Shown here: in pieces, positions 17,215-27,014 of the stretch | Layout of the letters: every line of letters starts with the position of its first letter | Numbering within the stretch: position 1 is the first letter of the stretch | Assembly: GCF_900199585.1 (NCBI RefSeq) | Contig: NZ_FZQY01000007.1 | Location: 1-64,000 of the forward strand | DNA length: 64,000 nt | DNA from: Helicobacter sp. 'house sparrow 1' | GTDB taxonomy: Bacteria > Campylobacterota > Campylobacteria > Campylobacterales > Helicobacteraceae | Direction: 5' to 3' | Made by a program: the position numbers and the translations under genes | Notes under the pieces: generated by a model | What the model saw: only the letters and a program-made list of their open reading frames with translations | Databases searched by the model: none | Told to the model about the DNA's origin: nothing

Positions 17215-18651
17215 GTGAAAAAAATCGTTCTAATACTCGATGGAATTGTAGCAAAAAAATTTTTACAAAATGTCTTAGAAAAATATTTTAGTAACAACAC
17301 TTATATCGTAATTTCCAAAGATGGAAATATGCTTCCTAGTGAAATACCAAATGGTTTTTATTTTTATACTTTTGATCCAACTTCTCCCTATAGACTTTTA
17401 AATGTTATTGATTCAGAAGTTAGTGATATTTTAATTTTTATGGAAGATGCTAAAGAAAAAGAAGTAATTAGTGAGATTGTTACAAAAACTTACACTGGGG
17501 CTCATATTGTCATTAATGTAAAAAATGCAGAAGAAGCACAGCAATACAAGGATAATGATAGGATCTCTATCATTGATGAATCAATTCTGCTTTCTAGCGC
17601 ATTGACTTCTAAATTGCCAAATGTTCCAAGAACACCCCAAAATTTTGGGTTTGGATTAGGAGAAATAATGGAGATAACTGTTCCCTTTGGAAGTGTTTTT
17701 GCATATCGTCACATTGGATCTATTCAGCAAAAAAATTATCGTATCGTTGGGATTTATAGACAGAATGATTTCTTATTAAGCACATATTCTTTAGTTATTC
17801 AACCCAATGATACAATGCTAATTGCTGGAGATCCTAAAGTATTAACCCAAGTTTATCATCAAGTTAGAAGCGATATTGGTCAGTTTCCTGCTCCTTTTGG
17901 AAAAGATGTATATGTTTATGTTGATATGATTTTACAGAGCTTTGATGAGCTGATGAGAGATCTTAATCAAGCAATTTTATTGCATCGTCATCTTAAAAAC
18001 ACAAAGCTTTATATTATAGTCCTACAACCAAGTGATTTTGACATAGTAAAGAAGATTAAAGAATTGGATAATCCAAATGTAGAAGTGATATTTGATTACA
18101 AAAATACGAGTTTTTTAGCGCGTTTTCAAGAGGATTTAAAGAAAAAAATAGGGATTGCTGTAATTGGAAAGGAGTTTTTTATCCAAAGAAAAATTAGAAA
18201 GGCTCTATTTAATGGTGGAATCCCTATATTTAAGACAAGTTATAAAGATTTGAATTTATTAAAAGATAGCATTGTTGTTTTTAATGAGGGTATGAGTAAG
18301 GGGGAAAATATTTCAGCAGTTATCTTTGATGTTGCAATACAGATGAAACTAAATATTATTGCTTATGATTTTGATCCAGATGAACATTATCAAAATGAAG
18401 TTTTAAAAGATTATGAAAGCTTATCAAGGATATTTGATAAAAAGGTTACTTTTGTAAAAACAAAGACGAAGAATCCTATTCTTTTTCTCAAAGAACAAGA
18501 TGACCCGATGTTGCATTTTTTACCATTTGAAAAGTGCATCACTGGCAGAAGATTCTTTAACTCTCTTTCTACAAAAGTGGAAAAGATTTCTTTTATGCTA
18601 GATGATCATCCACAAATTTTTATTCCTATCTTGGAACAAGTTGATGAGTGA
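17215..18651 (+). CDS. COG3400-family protein with TrkA-C-like domain
   Basis: The 478-residue protein starts at GTG. Its N-terminal 140 residues resemble a nucleotide-binding fold (KKIVLILDGIVAKKFLQNVL). A TrkA-C/RCK-C-like segment follows at about 155-215 (EIMEITVPFGSVFAYRHIGS to LIAGDPKVL), then a second alpha/beta region (about 245-440). There is no membrane segment, so it is not itself a channel. Relatives occur across Campylobacterota in the same position upstream of aroB (H. pylori HP0282). TrkA-C domains usually sense a ligand for ion transport, and the nearby mscS is suggestive, but the function is unknown. Confidence 0.75.
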   Translation: MKKIVLILDGIVAKKFLQNVLEKYFSNNTYIVISKDGNMLPSEIPNGFYFYTFDPTSPYRLLNVIDSEVSDILIFMEDAKEKEVISEIVTKTYTGAHIVINVKNAEEAQQYKDNDRISIIDESILLSSALTSKLPNVPRTPQNFGFGLGEIMEITVPFGSVFAYRHIGSIQQKNYRIVGIYRQNDFLLSTYSLVIQPNDTMLIAGDPKVLTQVYHQVRSDIGQFPAPFGKDVYVYVDMILQSFDELMRDLNQAILLHRHLKNTKLYIIVLQPSDFDIVKKIKELDNPNVEVIFDYKNTSFLARFQEDLKKKIGIAVIGKEFFIQRKIRKALFNGGIPIFKTSYKDLNLLKDSIVVFNEGMSKGENISAVIFDVAIQMKLNIIAYDFDPDEHYQNEVLKDYESLSRIFDKKVTFVKTKTKNPILFLKEQDDPMLHFLPFEKCITGRRFFNSLSTKVEKISFMLDDHPQIFIPILEQVDE

Positions 18652-19699
18652 GAAGCTTCTTGTTAATTTTACATCCCATTCTTGTGGCTATGAAATTGAA
18701 TTTGGCGATTTCTTAAAAATAGATTTTCAAAAAAAATACAGCAGGGTTTTGCTTGTAACTAGCCAAAAGGTGGGAGAACTTTATTTATCTCTAGTTTTGC
18801 CAAAAATCTGTCATTGTGAAGTTTTTAAGTGTATTTTAAAAGATGGAGAAGAGCATAAAAATTTTTCTAGTATTGAAGAGATATTACAAAAAGCCTTTGA
18901 ATTTCAGTTAGATAGAAAGTCCTTAATGATTGCTTTGGGTGGAGGTGCCATAAGTGATATGGTGGGGTTTGCAAGTGGTATCTATCAAAGAGGAATTGAT
19001 TTTATTAATATTCCTACTACTCTTCTTGCACAAGTAGATGCCTCTGTTGGGGGTAAGACAGGTATCAATACGCAGTTTGGAAAAAATCTTATAGGAATCT
19101 TCCACCAACCCAAGAAAGTATATATCAGCCCTATTTTTTTAGCTTCTCTTTCTTCTAGAGAAATTAATGCAGGAATAGCAGAAATAATAAAAATAGCAGT
19201 ATGCTTTGATTCTGATTTTTTTGATTTTTTAACTAAAAGCAATCTCTATCTTCAAAAAGATCTTCAATATGCTATTAAAAAAAGTATTGAATTAAAAGCT
19301 AAAGTAATAGAAAAGGATGAAAAAGAAGAAGGGATAAGAGTAGGGCTAAACTATGGTCATACCTTTGCCCATGCTATTGAACTTGAGACAAATTATGTGC
19401 AATTTTTACACGGGGAAGCTGTAGCTATTGGTATGCAAATGGCAAATCTTTTGGCACTCAAAATAGGAGTTTTGAAACAAAATGAAATAGAGAAAATAGA
19501 GGAGTTGTTAAAAAAATATCATCTCTTGATACAATACAAAATTTATAATCAAAAAAGTTTTTATAAAAGCTTTTTTTTAGATAAAAAAACCCATTATCAA
19601 AAGGTTAGATTTGTACTCCCAAATGGTATTGGTGATGTGTTGGTTATGGATGATATCAAAAAAAGTTTTATACTTGAAGTCTTAGAGGTGTTTAGTTGA
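18644..19699 (+). CDS. aroB: 3-dehydroquinate synthase
   Basis: AroB converts DAHP to 3-dehydroquinate in the shikimate pathway, using NAD and a divalent metal. Visible marks are the NAD-binding ALGGGAISDMVGFASGIYQRG, the IPTTLLAQVDASVGGKTGIN loop, NAGIAEIIK and the metal ligands in GLNYGHTFAHAIE and HGEAVAIGM. ATG 18644 overlaps the upstream gene by 8 bases and gives 351 residues, close to the family norm. It belongs to the overlapping operon from 17215. Confidence 0.96.
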   Translation: MSEKLLVNFTSHSCGYEIEFGDFLKIDFQKKYSRVLLVTSQKVGELYLSLVLPKICHCEVFKCILKDGEEHKNFSSIEEILQKAFEFQLDRKSLMIALGGGAISDMVGFASGIYQRGIDFINIPTTLLAQVDASVGGKTGINTQFGKNLIGIFHQPKKVYISPIFLASLSSREINAGIAEIIKIAVCFDSDFFDFLTKSNLYLQKDLQYAIKKSIELKAKVIEKDEKEEGIRVGLNYGHTFAHAIELETNYVQFLHGEAVAIGMQMANLLALKIGVLKQNEIEKIEELLKKYHLLIQYKIYNQKSFYKSFFLDKKTHYQKVRFVLPNGIGDVLVMDDIKKSFILEVLEVFS

Positions 19700-21267
19700 A
19701 AAAGGTTTTATTGCTATTACTAGGATTGGTATTTGTTTTTTCACAAGATGATCTTGAAGAATTGCAAAAAAAGATTCAAAATTTAGATCAAAAAATACAA
19801 ACAAATGAAAATATTTGGATTCGAAAATATACAAATTTTGAAAATTACAATAAGGTTTATATGCAAATTCAATCCTTAGAGAAGGAATTAAAAAAGAACA
19901 AGAATCAGCCAAATAGTCCTGATAGTTCTTTTAAAAAACACCAACTTGAAACCCAAATTGAGACTTTGCAAAAACAACTTGAGCTTTTAAGCCAATATAA
20001 GGACAATCCATTTAAAGATTTGATTGAAAAACCAGAAATTGGTGAAGTGGTTAATGTAACCAACCCATTTGCAATTGTTGGTGGTTTTAGCTTTATCAAA
20101 AAGGTAGAGAGTCAAAAAAGAAATTTGGGATATAGACAGCAAACTCTAAATGATGCCCTTGAAATATTAAACACAAAATATAAGCTTTTACAAGAAATCT
20201 ATAAGCTTGATAAAAAAGCTTCAAAAAAACAACTATATCAGACACAAACAAAAATTTTAGAATTGCAATCAGCTCAAGATATTTTAAAAACTACGGTGGA
20301 TATTTATACAAAAGAAAGCCAAGAGATTGTCAATAAAATCTCAACACAAATTAAAAATCAGATTTTTAAGCTTATTTATATTGCTATTGTGATTTTGGTA
20401 AGTTTTGGGATTGCATTTATTTTAAAAGTTTTTTCTCGTAAATATATTCATGATAATGAAAGAGCCTATATGGCCTCAAAGATCATCAATTTCTTTAATA
20501 TTACAATCATTATACTTATTCTTCTTTTTGCTTATTTGGAAAATGTTACTTATTTAATTGCTGTACTAGGTTTTGCCTCTGCTGGTTTGGCAATTGCTAT
20601 GAAAGATTTATTTATGAGCTTGCTGGGTTGGCTTGTGATTACCATTGGAGGGAGTGTTCATGTTGGTGATAGGATTAGAATTAGTAAAGATGGATGTATT
20701 TATGTGGGTGATGTTTTAGATATTTCAGTTCTTAGAATCACCTTGTATGAGGATGTTACGCTAACAACATTTTTAGATAATAGAAGAGCAGGTAGAATAG
20801 TTTTTATTCCAAATAACTATATTTTTACAACAATGTTTTCAAACTATACACACGGAGGGATGAAAACAGTTTGGGATGGGGTTGATTTTGTTATCACATT
20901 TGATAGCAATATTCAAAAAGCTTGTATGATTGCAAATGAAGTGGCTACAAAATATTCTAAAGGCTATACCGAAACAACAAGAAAACAACTTAGTAAAATG
21001 CGTGATAAATATTCTTTAAGAAATTCTAATGTAGAACCAAAAACTTTTAGTCTTATTGATGGAAGTGGAATAAGAATTTCAGTTTGGTATCAAACCAATG
21101 CTTATGCAACACTAAGCCTTAGAAGTGTAATTTCTATGGAAATTATAGAAAGATTATTAAAAGAACAAGATATCAGGATTGCATATAACACTACAAAGCT
21201 TATTAAGGATGGAACAGATGGGTTTGGAAACAAAACAGCAAATATGTATCCAATTGAGGTGGAGTAA
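19696..21267 (+). CDS. MscS-family mechanosensitive channel with coiled-coil N-terminus
   Basis: The 523-residue protein starts at TTG, overlapping the aroB stop by 4 bases. It has a signal peptide (LLLLLGLVFVFS), then about 190 residues of periplasmic coiled coil rich in Lys, Gln and Leu. Membrane segments follow (about 220-315), with the MscS pore helix GLAIAMKDLFMSLLGWLVITIGG and the beta-domain start VHVGDRIRI. Channels of this class release solutes on hypo-osmotic shock. It is larger than E. coli MscS because of the N-terminal extension, and corresponds in position to H. pylori HP0284. Confidence 0.9.
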   Translation: MKKVLLLLLGLVFVFSQDDLEELQKKIQNLDQKIQTNENIWIRKYTNFENYNKVYMQIQSLEKELKKNKNQPNSPDSSFKKHQLETQIETLQKQLELLSQYKDNPFKDLIEKPEIGEVVNVTNPFAIVGGFSFIKKVESQKRNLGYRQQTLNDALEILNTKYKLLQEIYKLDKKASKKQLYQTQTKILELQSAQDILKTTVDIYTKESQEIVNKISTQIKNQIFKLIYIAIVILVSFGIAFILKVFSRKYIHDNERAYMASKIINFFNITIIILILLFAYLENVTYLIAVLGFASAGLAIAMKDLFMSLLGWLVITIGGSVHVGDRIRISKDGCIYVGDVLDISVLRITLYEDVTLTTFLDNRRAGRIVFIPNNYIFTTMFSNYTHGGMKTVWDGVDFVITFDSNIQKACMIANEVATKYSKGYTETTRKQLSKMRDKYSLRNSNVEPKTFSLIDGSGIRISVWYQTNAYATLSLRSVISMEIIERLLKEQDIRIAYNTTKLIKDGTDGFGNKTANMYPIEVE

Positions 21268-22508
21268 TGAAAGTCTTTTTTAAAACTTTTGGTTGTAGGA
21301 CAAACTTCTTTGATACACAAGTAATGATAGAAAAATTAAAAGATTTCTCTATCATAGAAAATGAGCATGATGCTGATATTATTATAGTCAATTCTTGCAC
21401 CGTTACAAATGGTGCAGATAGCGGTGTAAGAAGTTATGTAAATAAAATGAAGCGTGAGGGAAAAAAGATATATTTTACAGGCTGTGGTGTAAAAACACAG
21501 GCTAAAAATCTTTTTGACAAGGATTTAATATTTGGAAGTTTTGGACATTCTCACAAAGAAAAGATTAATGATTTTTTGCTTTCAAAAGATCGTTTTTTTA
21601 TTCAAGAGAGTGAAACTACAAAACACTTAGACAGCACAATAGTTAGTGATTTTTCCCAAAAATCTAGGGCTTTTATCAAAATACAAGAGGGCTGTGATTT
21701 TTCTTGTAGCTACTGTATCATCCCCAGTGTAAGAGGTATTGCTAGAAGTTATAGACAAGAGGATATTATCAAACAGATTGATATACTTGCTCAAAAAGGT
21801 ATTAGCGAGGTTGTATTAACAGGAACAAATGTGGGGAGTTATGGTAGAGACTTGGGTAGCAATATTGCAAGATTAATTAAAGAAATTGCTAAAAATAATT
21901 CTATTAAGCGTGTAAGAGTGGGTAGCTTAGAGCCAAGCCAAATTAATGGGGAGTTTTTAGAATTACTTGAAGATGACATATTAGAAAAACATTTACATAT
22001 TGCATTACAATATACTCATAATGATATGCTTAAGATTATGAATAGACAAAATAGGGTAGAAACTGATTTTATCTTACTAGAAAAAATTGCAAAAAAAGGT
22101 TTTGCAATTGGTAGTGATTTTATTGTGGGTCATCCTTATGAAACTCCTGAAATATGGGAGGAGGCATTGAAGAATATAAAGTCTCTGCCTCTTACACACA
22201 TACACCCTTTTATTTATTCTCCTAGAGATAATACTCCATCAGCAAAAATGCCTATGACTGTGGATAAAAAAACTGCTAAAGAAAGGCTTAATGATCTCAA
22301 TAAAGTCATTAAGCAAAAAAATCTTATTTTTAGGAAAAAAAAGAGTGTTTTAAGGGTTTTAGTTGAGAGCAAAAAGCAAGAAAACTATAGTGGTTTAGAT
22401 CAATTCTTTAATCGGATTGTAATAAAAAGCCATAATAATATACAAGGAAATTGGCTAGAGATTAAAGATTATGAAGTAAGAGAAGAAGGCAATTATGCAG
22501 AGATTTAA
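21267..22508 (+). CDS. mtaB: tRNA methylthiotransferase, MtaB type
   Basis: This radical-SAM enzyme adds the methylthio group to t6A37 of tRNA. The 413-residue protein has the N-terminal UPF0004 domain with cluster cysteines (FGCRTNFFD, NSCTVT, TGCGVK), the radical-SAM motif CDFSCSYC at about residues 140-147 and a downstream region where a TRAM domain is expected; that end looks short. It starts on the last base of the mscS stop (TAATG) and overlaps the next gene by 14 bases. MiaB is the main alternative, but the sequence and gene neighbourhood fit MtaB (H. pylori HP0285). Confidence 0.9.
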   Translation: MKVFFKTFGCRTNFFDTQVMIEKLKDFSIIENEHDADIIIVNSCTVTNGADSGVRSYVNKMKREGKKIYFTGCGVKTQAKNLFDKDLIFGSFGHSHKEKINDFLLSKDRFFIQESETTKHLDSTIVSDFSQKSRAFIKIQEGCDFSCSYCIIPSVRGIARSYRQEDIIKQIDILAQKGISEVVLTGTNVGSYGRDLGSNIARLIKEIAKNNSIKRVRVGSLEPSQINGEFLELLEDDILEKHLHIALQYTHNDMLKIMNRQNRVETDFILLEKIAKKGFAIGSDFIVGHPYETPEIWEEALKNIKSLPLTHIHPFIYSPRDNTPSAKMPMTVDKKTAKERLNDLNKVIKQKNLIFRKKKSVLRVLVESKKQENYSGLDQFFNRIVIKSHNNIQGNWLEIKDYEVREEGNYAEI

Positions 22509-24099
22509 GAATAGTCTTTATATAAGTATCATAAGTTGTTTTATATTGGGGATTCTAACTATAATATTATTTACAAGGGATTATACAACTCCTATAAACA
22601 CTAAAGAATTGGAAAATATAATCAATCAAAACAAAACAATCAAAAAAGTCTTAACTGATGAAACATTTTTATATTTTTATATTGATAAGGAATGCTATAA
22701 GATTCCTAAGTTTGCTGTTGATAATGAATTAATTAAAAATCTTAAGATACAAGAAAAGCAAAATTATAGTTCGTTGTTTTTTATAGTACTTTTTATAGCA
22801 TTAATTTTAGGATTCCTTCTATTTTACAGAAGATACAAAAAACCCCAAAAAGAGGTAGGAAAGATAGAAACTATAAGAGAAGAAAAAAGCCAAAATAATA
22901 TCTATACCCCTATGACCTCAAAGGTAAGTTTTGATGATATCGCAGGAATTGAGGAAGTTAAAGAAGAGCTATTAGAATTAATAGACTTTCTAAAAAATCC
23001 ATCACGATATCAAAAATTGGATATTGTGATGCCAAAGGGAGTTTTACTTTCTGGACCTCCTGGTATTGGAAAAACCATGATTGCAAAAGCAATGGCAAAT
23101 GAAGCAGGAGTTCCATTTTTTTATCATAGTGGATCATCTTTTGTCCAAATTTATGCAGGAATGGGAGCAAAAAGAGTAAGGGATCTTTTTTCAAGTGCAA
23201 AAAAGAATGCTCCCTCTATTATTTTTATTGATGAGATTGATTCTGTAGGTAAGGCAAGAGATAAAAATAGAAGTGATGAAAGAGAAGCAACGCTCAATGA
23301 ATTATTAACTCAAATGGATGGTTTTGATGAGAATAGTGGGATTATTGTAATTGGTGCAACCAATAAAATTAATGTATTAGATGAAGCTCTTTTGCGCAGT
23401 GGTAGATTTGATAGAAAGCTTTTGCTTGAATTACCCAGTATTGAGGATAGAGTAAAAATTCTAAAAAAGCATCTTAAAAATAAAAAAATTGATTTTGATC
23501 TTCACGAAGTTGCAAAACTTTGTGTGGGTTTTAGTGGGGCAGCTCTTGCAACCCTAGTAAATGAAAGTGCTTTATATGCCCTCAAACACAAAAAAGAAAA
23601 GATTACAATGGAAGATGTTTTGGCCTTAAAAGATAAGGTTTTTTTGGGTAAGAGACTTCCTGTTAAACTGGATTCTTATCAAAAAGAATTGTTGAGTATA
23701 TATCAGGCTTCAAAATGTATAAGTGCAGTTATATTTGGACTAGAATTTGAAAAATGTTCTTTGGTGTTGGATTTCTTTATTCAAAATGAAAATGGTGTTT
23801 TATCTCAAAGTTTGCTAGAAAAACAAGCTAGATTCTACTTAAGTGGAATTTGCGGATTAAAATTAATCAAAAAAGAAACTTTTACTATAGGGCAATTGGA
23901 TTTGCAAGAAATAGAAAAAATTTTACAAAAGATGTATGAATTTTATATGATAAAAGATACAAAGCTAGTCTTTAAAGACTTAAAAGAGCAACAGTTGGAC
24001 TTTTTGGAAAAGTATATAGAAGAGATCTCAATTATTTCAAAAAGACTATTAGAAGAAGAAGTTTTGACATTTGATACCATAAAACAAAGTATTTTATGA
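22495..24099 (+). CDS. FtsH-like membrane AAA protein lacking the protease motif
   Basis: The 534-residue protein has two N-terminal membrane segments (about 7-27 and 88-106) around a small periplasmic domain. A complete AAA module follows (GPPGIGKTM Walker [10 protein letters not shown] Walker [10 protein letters not shown] second region of homology). The C-terminal domain has the length of the FtsH protease domain, but the zinc site HEXXH is absent: the stretch that should carry it reads [12 protein letters not shown]. It may act as an unfoldase, a partner of true FtsH or a membrane-protein extractor. H. pylori HP0286 holds the same position. Its stop overlaps the next start (ATGA). Confidence 0.88.
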   Translation: MQRFKNSLYISIISCFILGILTIILFTRDYTTPINTKELENIINQNKTIKKVLTDETFLYFYIDKECYKIPKFAVDNELIKNLKIQEKQNYSSLFFIVLFIALILGFLLFYRRYKKPQKEVGKIETIREEKSQNNIYTPMTSKVSFDDIAGIEEVKEELLELIDFLKNPSRYQKLDIVMPKGVLLSGPPGIGKTMIAKAMANEAGVPFFYHSGSSFVQIYAGMGAKRVRDLFSSAKKNAPSIIFIDEIDSVGKARDKNRSDEREATLNELLTQMDGFDENSGIIVIGATNKINVLDEALLRSGRFDRKLLLELPSIEDRVKILKKHLKNKKIDFDLHEVAKLCVGFSGAALATLVNESALYALKHKKEKITMEDVLALKDKVFLGKRLPVKLDSYQKELLSIYQASKCISAVIFGLEFEKCSLVLDFFIQNENGVLSQSLLEKQARFYLSGICGLKLIKKETFTIGQLDLQEIEKILQKMYEFYMIKDTKLVFKDLKEQQLDFLEKYIEEISIISKRLLEEEVLTFDTIKQSIL

Positions 24100-24572
24100 G
24101 ATTTTTTGGTGACTTCTACCTTGGTTTGGAAGAAAAAGGATTAAATTTTTTTATAAAAGATTTAAGCCTATATGATGTAGTTGGATTTGGATATGGTTGT
24201 TTTTTGGCTACTGAATATGCCATAGATAGAATACAAAATGGGTATAGGATACACAAAATTGTTTTAATTTCTCCCATCATTGATATCTCTGATCATAAAA
24301 TAATAGTAAGGACCTATAAAAACTCTATTTTAAGAGACTATCAAATACCTACAAAAAAGATTGAAAAAAGAGAATGGGATTTAAATGTTTTGGAAAAAAT
24401 TACATCTAATGGAGGCAGTTTTGAAGTCTATATAGGTAGTCAAGCTCCTAATTCCCAAAAAATCATTGAATTATTTAAACCCATTGGTTTGATTTATTGC
24501 TTCAAGGAGGGAGGTTTTGATATTTTTAATCAATTGTCTGATTTGAAGCAAGAAAATATCTTGCTTCAATAA
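24096..24572 (+). CDS. BioV-like alpha/beta-hydrolase fold protein lacking catalytic residues
   Basis: The 158-residue protein resembles the small Helicobacter esterase BioV, thought to release pimeloyl-ACP from its methyl ester in biotin synthesis. Shared features are the MRFF start, the strand-elbow-helix DVVGFGYGCFLATEYA, RIHKIVLISP and a late VYIGSQ segment. The elbow should read GxSxG but reads GFGYG, with no Ser. The C-terminal region expected to hold the His reads GGFDIFNQ. If the match is right, this copy is catalytically dead or has a new role. Position (after ftsH-like, as H. pylori HP0287) supports the family call. Recognition is from memory. Confidence 0.55.
   Translation: MRFFGDFYLGLEEKGLNFFIKDLSLYDVVGFGYGCFLATEYAIDRIQNGYRIHKIVLISPIIDISDHKIIVRTYKNSILRDYQIPTKKIEKREWDLNVLEKITSNGGSFEVYIGSQAPNSQKIIELFKPIGLIYCFKEGGFDIFNQLSDLKQENILLQ
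24545..24567. terminator. Hairpin shared by convergent operon ends
   Basis: GAAGCAAGA (24545-24553) pairs perfectly with TCTTGCTTC (24559-24567) around AAATA. The stem lies in the last codons of the BioV-like gene and just beyond the htpG stop at 24574, so it could end transcription from both sides. The flanking T-runs are poor. Confidence 0.45.
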
Positions 24573-24573
24573 A

Positions 24574-26427
24574 TCAGATTGCTCTTTCTATTAGATCATA
24601 GATTCTGCGTGTAAAGTCTTTTGTATTTTGGATACTTCCAGAATCTAATATTTTTGCTGAATCAAAAAGAAGATGGACCATATCTTCAAATTCTTGTTTA
24701 TCTTGCATTTTATTAAGTTTATTAATGACAGGATGACTGATATTAATTTCTAGATTCTTTGGCATACTCACTGGATTTTGCCCCATTTGTCTCATTAGGT
24801 TTGCCATCATTGCATTTTCTTCTTCTCCAATAAGTGCCACAGGAGAATTAAGAGTTGCTGATAATACGACTTCTTTGATTTGATCGCCAAGTTTTTCCTT
24901 AATTTTTTTACTTAATTCCTCATAATTTTTCTTATCTTCTTCACTAATTTGTTCCATTCCTAATTCTTCCAAAGCTTGTTTGCTTGATGCATCCTTCATT
25001 GGTGTTTTGTCATACTCATTTACATTTGGCATCACAAAAGAATCAATTTCATCAGATAGCAATAAAACTTGATAACCCTTTTGGGTATATTTTTCTAAAA
25101 TTGGGGAAGCTTTTAAGAGGTCTTTATTTTCGCCAATTAAATAATAAATGCTTTTTTGATCCTGAGGCATTGCTTCTTTATAAGCCTTTAAAGAAACTAG
25201 ATCTTGGTTTAAAGTATCAAATCTCAAAAGGTTAAGTATTTTGTCTTTATTTTCAAAATCGCTATAAAGCCCTTCTTTTAATACCCTTCCAAATTGTTCA
25301 TAAAATCCTTTGTATTGTTCTTCATCCTTGCTTAGATTCTCAATCTCATTTAGTATCTTTTTAGTGGAAGCTGATTTAATATTTGCAAGAATTTTATTCT
25401 GCTGTAAAATCTCTCTACTTACATTTAAGGGTAAGTCTTCACTATCTATAACCCCTCTAACAAATCTTAAATACTGCGGTAATAATTCTTTATCATCATC
25501 TGTAATAAAAACCCTTTTAACATAAAGCTTAATGCCTGATTTATAATCAACTCGATACAAATCAAATGGCGCATTCTTTGGTATAAAAAACAATGTTGTA
25601 TATTCTAAATTTCCTTCCACTTTTGTATGAATCCACTTTAGTGGCTCATTATTATCGTGACTAAAGCTTTTATAAAACTCTTTATAATCTTCTTCTTTTA
25701 ACTCATTCTTTGCCATTTTCCAGATAGCTTTTGCGTGGTTAATTTGCTCAATTTTATCCTCTTTTTTTTCTACTTTTTTATCACCCTCATAGTTGGTTTG
25801 TGTATAGTGAAGATAAATTGGGAATTGAATATGCTCAGAATATTTTTTTACAATATTTTCAATCTCCCACCTTGAAGCAAAATTTTTATCTTCATCCTTT
25901 AAATAAAGTGTGATCTCACTGCCTTGTGTTTCTTTTTGACATGGAGTGATTTCATATTCTCCCTTTCCATCACTAATCCAAGCAAAAGCCTGATCTTCTC
26001 CTGCTTTTTTTGTCTGAACAATAATCTTATCTGCCACCATAAAAGCAGAGTAAAAGCCCACACCAAACTGACCAATTAAAGCAGAATCCTTCTTCTTATC
26101 CCCACTAAGGCTGGATAAAAAGCTTTTAGTTCCAGATTTAGCAATGGTTCCTAGATGATTGATTAAATCCTCCTCATTCATCCCAATCCCATTATCTATA
26201 ATACTTAGTGTTTTTTTAGCTTCATCAAATTTAATATCAATGCGTGCATCAAACTTCATATTTTTAAATTTGTCTTCACTTAAGGTGAGATAATTCATTT
26301 TATCTAGAGCATCTGAAGCATTAGAAATTAACTCTCTTAGAAAAATTTCCTTATTGGAATAAAGAGAGTGTATCATTAAGTCTAAAAGTTGATTGATTTC
26401 TGTTTGAAAGGTATGTTTTTTACTCAT
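24574..26427 (-). CDS. htpG: Chaperone HtpG (Hsp90)
   Basis: HtpG is the cytosolic Hsp90 chaperone. The 617-residue protein shows the ATP-binding motifs ELISNASDALDK, DNGIGMNEEDLINHLGTIAKSGT and GQFGVGFYSAFMVAD, the middle domain with RGVIDSEDLPLNVSRE, and the C-terminal dimerisation domain. Two adjacent ATGs (26430 and 26427) follow AAGGAG; the second has the better spacing. A perfect TATAAT lies upstream at 26467-26472, and no CIRCE element is visible. Confidence 0.97.
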   Translation of the reverse strand: MSKKHTFQTEINQLLDLMIHSLYSNKEIFLRELISNASDALDKMNYLTLSEDKFKNMKFDARIDIKFDEAKKTLSIIDNGIGMNEEDLINHLGTIAKSGTKSFLSSLSGDKKKDSALIGQFGVGFYSAFMVADKIIVQTKKAGEDQAFAWISDGKGEYEITPCQKETQGSEITLYLKDEDKNFASRWEIENIVKKYSEHIQFPIYLHYTQTNYEGDKKVEKKEDKIEQINHAKAIWKMAKNELKEEDYKEFYKSFSHDNNEPLKWIHTKVEGNLEYTTLFFIPKNAPFDLYRVDYKSGIKLYVKRVFITDDDKELLPQYLRFVRGVIDSEDLPLNVSREILQQNKILANIKSASTKKILNEIENLSKDEEQYKGFYEQFGRVLKEGLYSDFENKDKILNLLRFDTLNQDLVSLKAYKEAMPQDQKSIYYLIGENKDLLKASPILEKYTQKGYQVLLLSDEIDSFVMPNVNEYDKTPMKDASSKQALEELGMEQISEEDKKNYEELSKKIKEKLGDQIKEVVLSATLNSPVALIGEEENAMMANLMRQMGQNPVSMPKNLEINISHPVINKLNKMQDKQEFEDMVHLLFDSAKILDSGSIQNTKDFTRRIYDLIERAI

Positions 26428-26466
26428 CATTTCTCCTTGCTTAAATTACTTGTTTAAATTGTGTAA

Positions 26467-26472
26467 TTATAA
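26467..26472 (-). promoter_or_regulatory. -10 box for htpG
   Basis: On the minus strand this reads TATAAT, about 40 bases before the htpG start. It lies just downstream of the inverted repeat at 26495-26523, which ends about 22 bases upstream of the box. Confidence 0.6.
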
Positions 26473-26494
26473 CAGTATTTAACAAATAATTTAT

Positions 26495-26523
26495 AAAACT
26501 TTATATGGATACTATAAAGTTTT
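26495..26523 (-). terminator. Perfect 11-bp inverted repeat between ogt and htpG
   Basis: AAAACTTTATA (26495-26505) and TATAAAGTTTT (26513-26523) pair perfectly around 7 bases. In the minus-strand RNA the stem ends in a T-run, as expected for a terminator of purE-ogt. Its position just upstream of the htpG -10 box also allows an operator role. The terminator reading is simpler. Confidence 0.5.
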
Positions 26524-26558
26524 GTTAGCCTATTAATATAAATTTGATGATTTTTTAT

Positions 26559-27014
26559 TTATTTTAGAGAGCCTTCGAGTTTGAGTAAAAAAATTTTTTT
26601 ATCTAATCCTAGGGCATATCCTCCAATACCATGTGATGAGACAACTCTATGACAGGGAATAATGATGCAAAAATCATTTTGATTGCAAGCATTGCCAACC
26701 GCACGATAGCTTAGTGGATTTGCAATTTCTCTTGCAATCTCTTTATAACTTTTTTGTTCTCCATATTCAATTTGTAGAATCTGTGTTAAAACTTTCTTTT
26801 TAAAATCACTCCCTTTTATCAAAAGAGGAAGAATAAATTCTTTTAAATCACCCTTGAAATAAGCATTTACTTGTTTTTTCACTTCTTGGGTTAGTTTTGT
26901 TTGTCTTTGCTCACAACTCTGAGGCGTTGATGGAAGAAAAGAAACAATCTTATCTTGTAAGATAGTAATATCAAAATCTCCAATAGGGGTTTGACAAGTA
27001 TCAAAATAAATCAA
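26559..27014 (-). CDS. ogt: Methylated-DNA-protein-cysteine methyltransferase
   Basis: This suicide enzyme removes alkyl groups from O6-guanine in DNA. The 151-residue protein has the acceptor motif IIPCHRVV, preceded by the DNA-binding helix region YGEQKSYKEIA and ANPLSYRAVGNACNQN with the Arg finger. It ends with GGYALGLDKKIFLLKLEG. It is the Ogt/single-domain type with no Ada regulatory domain. The start overlaps the purE stop by 4 bases, so the two are co-translated. Confidence 0.95.
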   Translation of the reverse strand: MIYFDTCQTPIGDFDITILQDKIVSFLPSTPQSCEQRQTKLTQEVKKQVNAYFKGDLKEFILPLLIKGSDFKKKVLTQILQIEYGEQKSYKEIAREIANPLSYRAVGNACNQNDFCIIIPCHRVVSSHGIGGYALGLDKKIFLLKLEGSLK

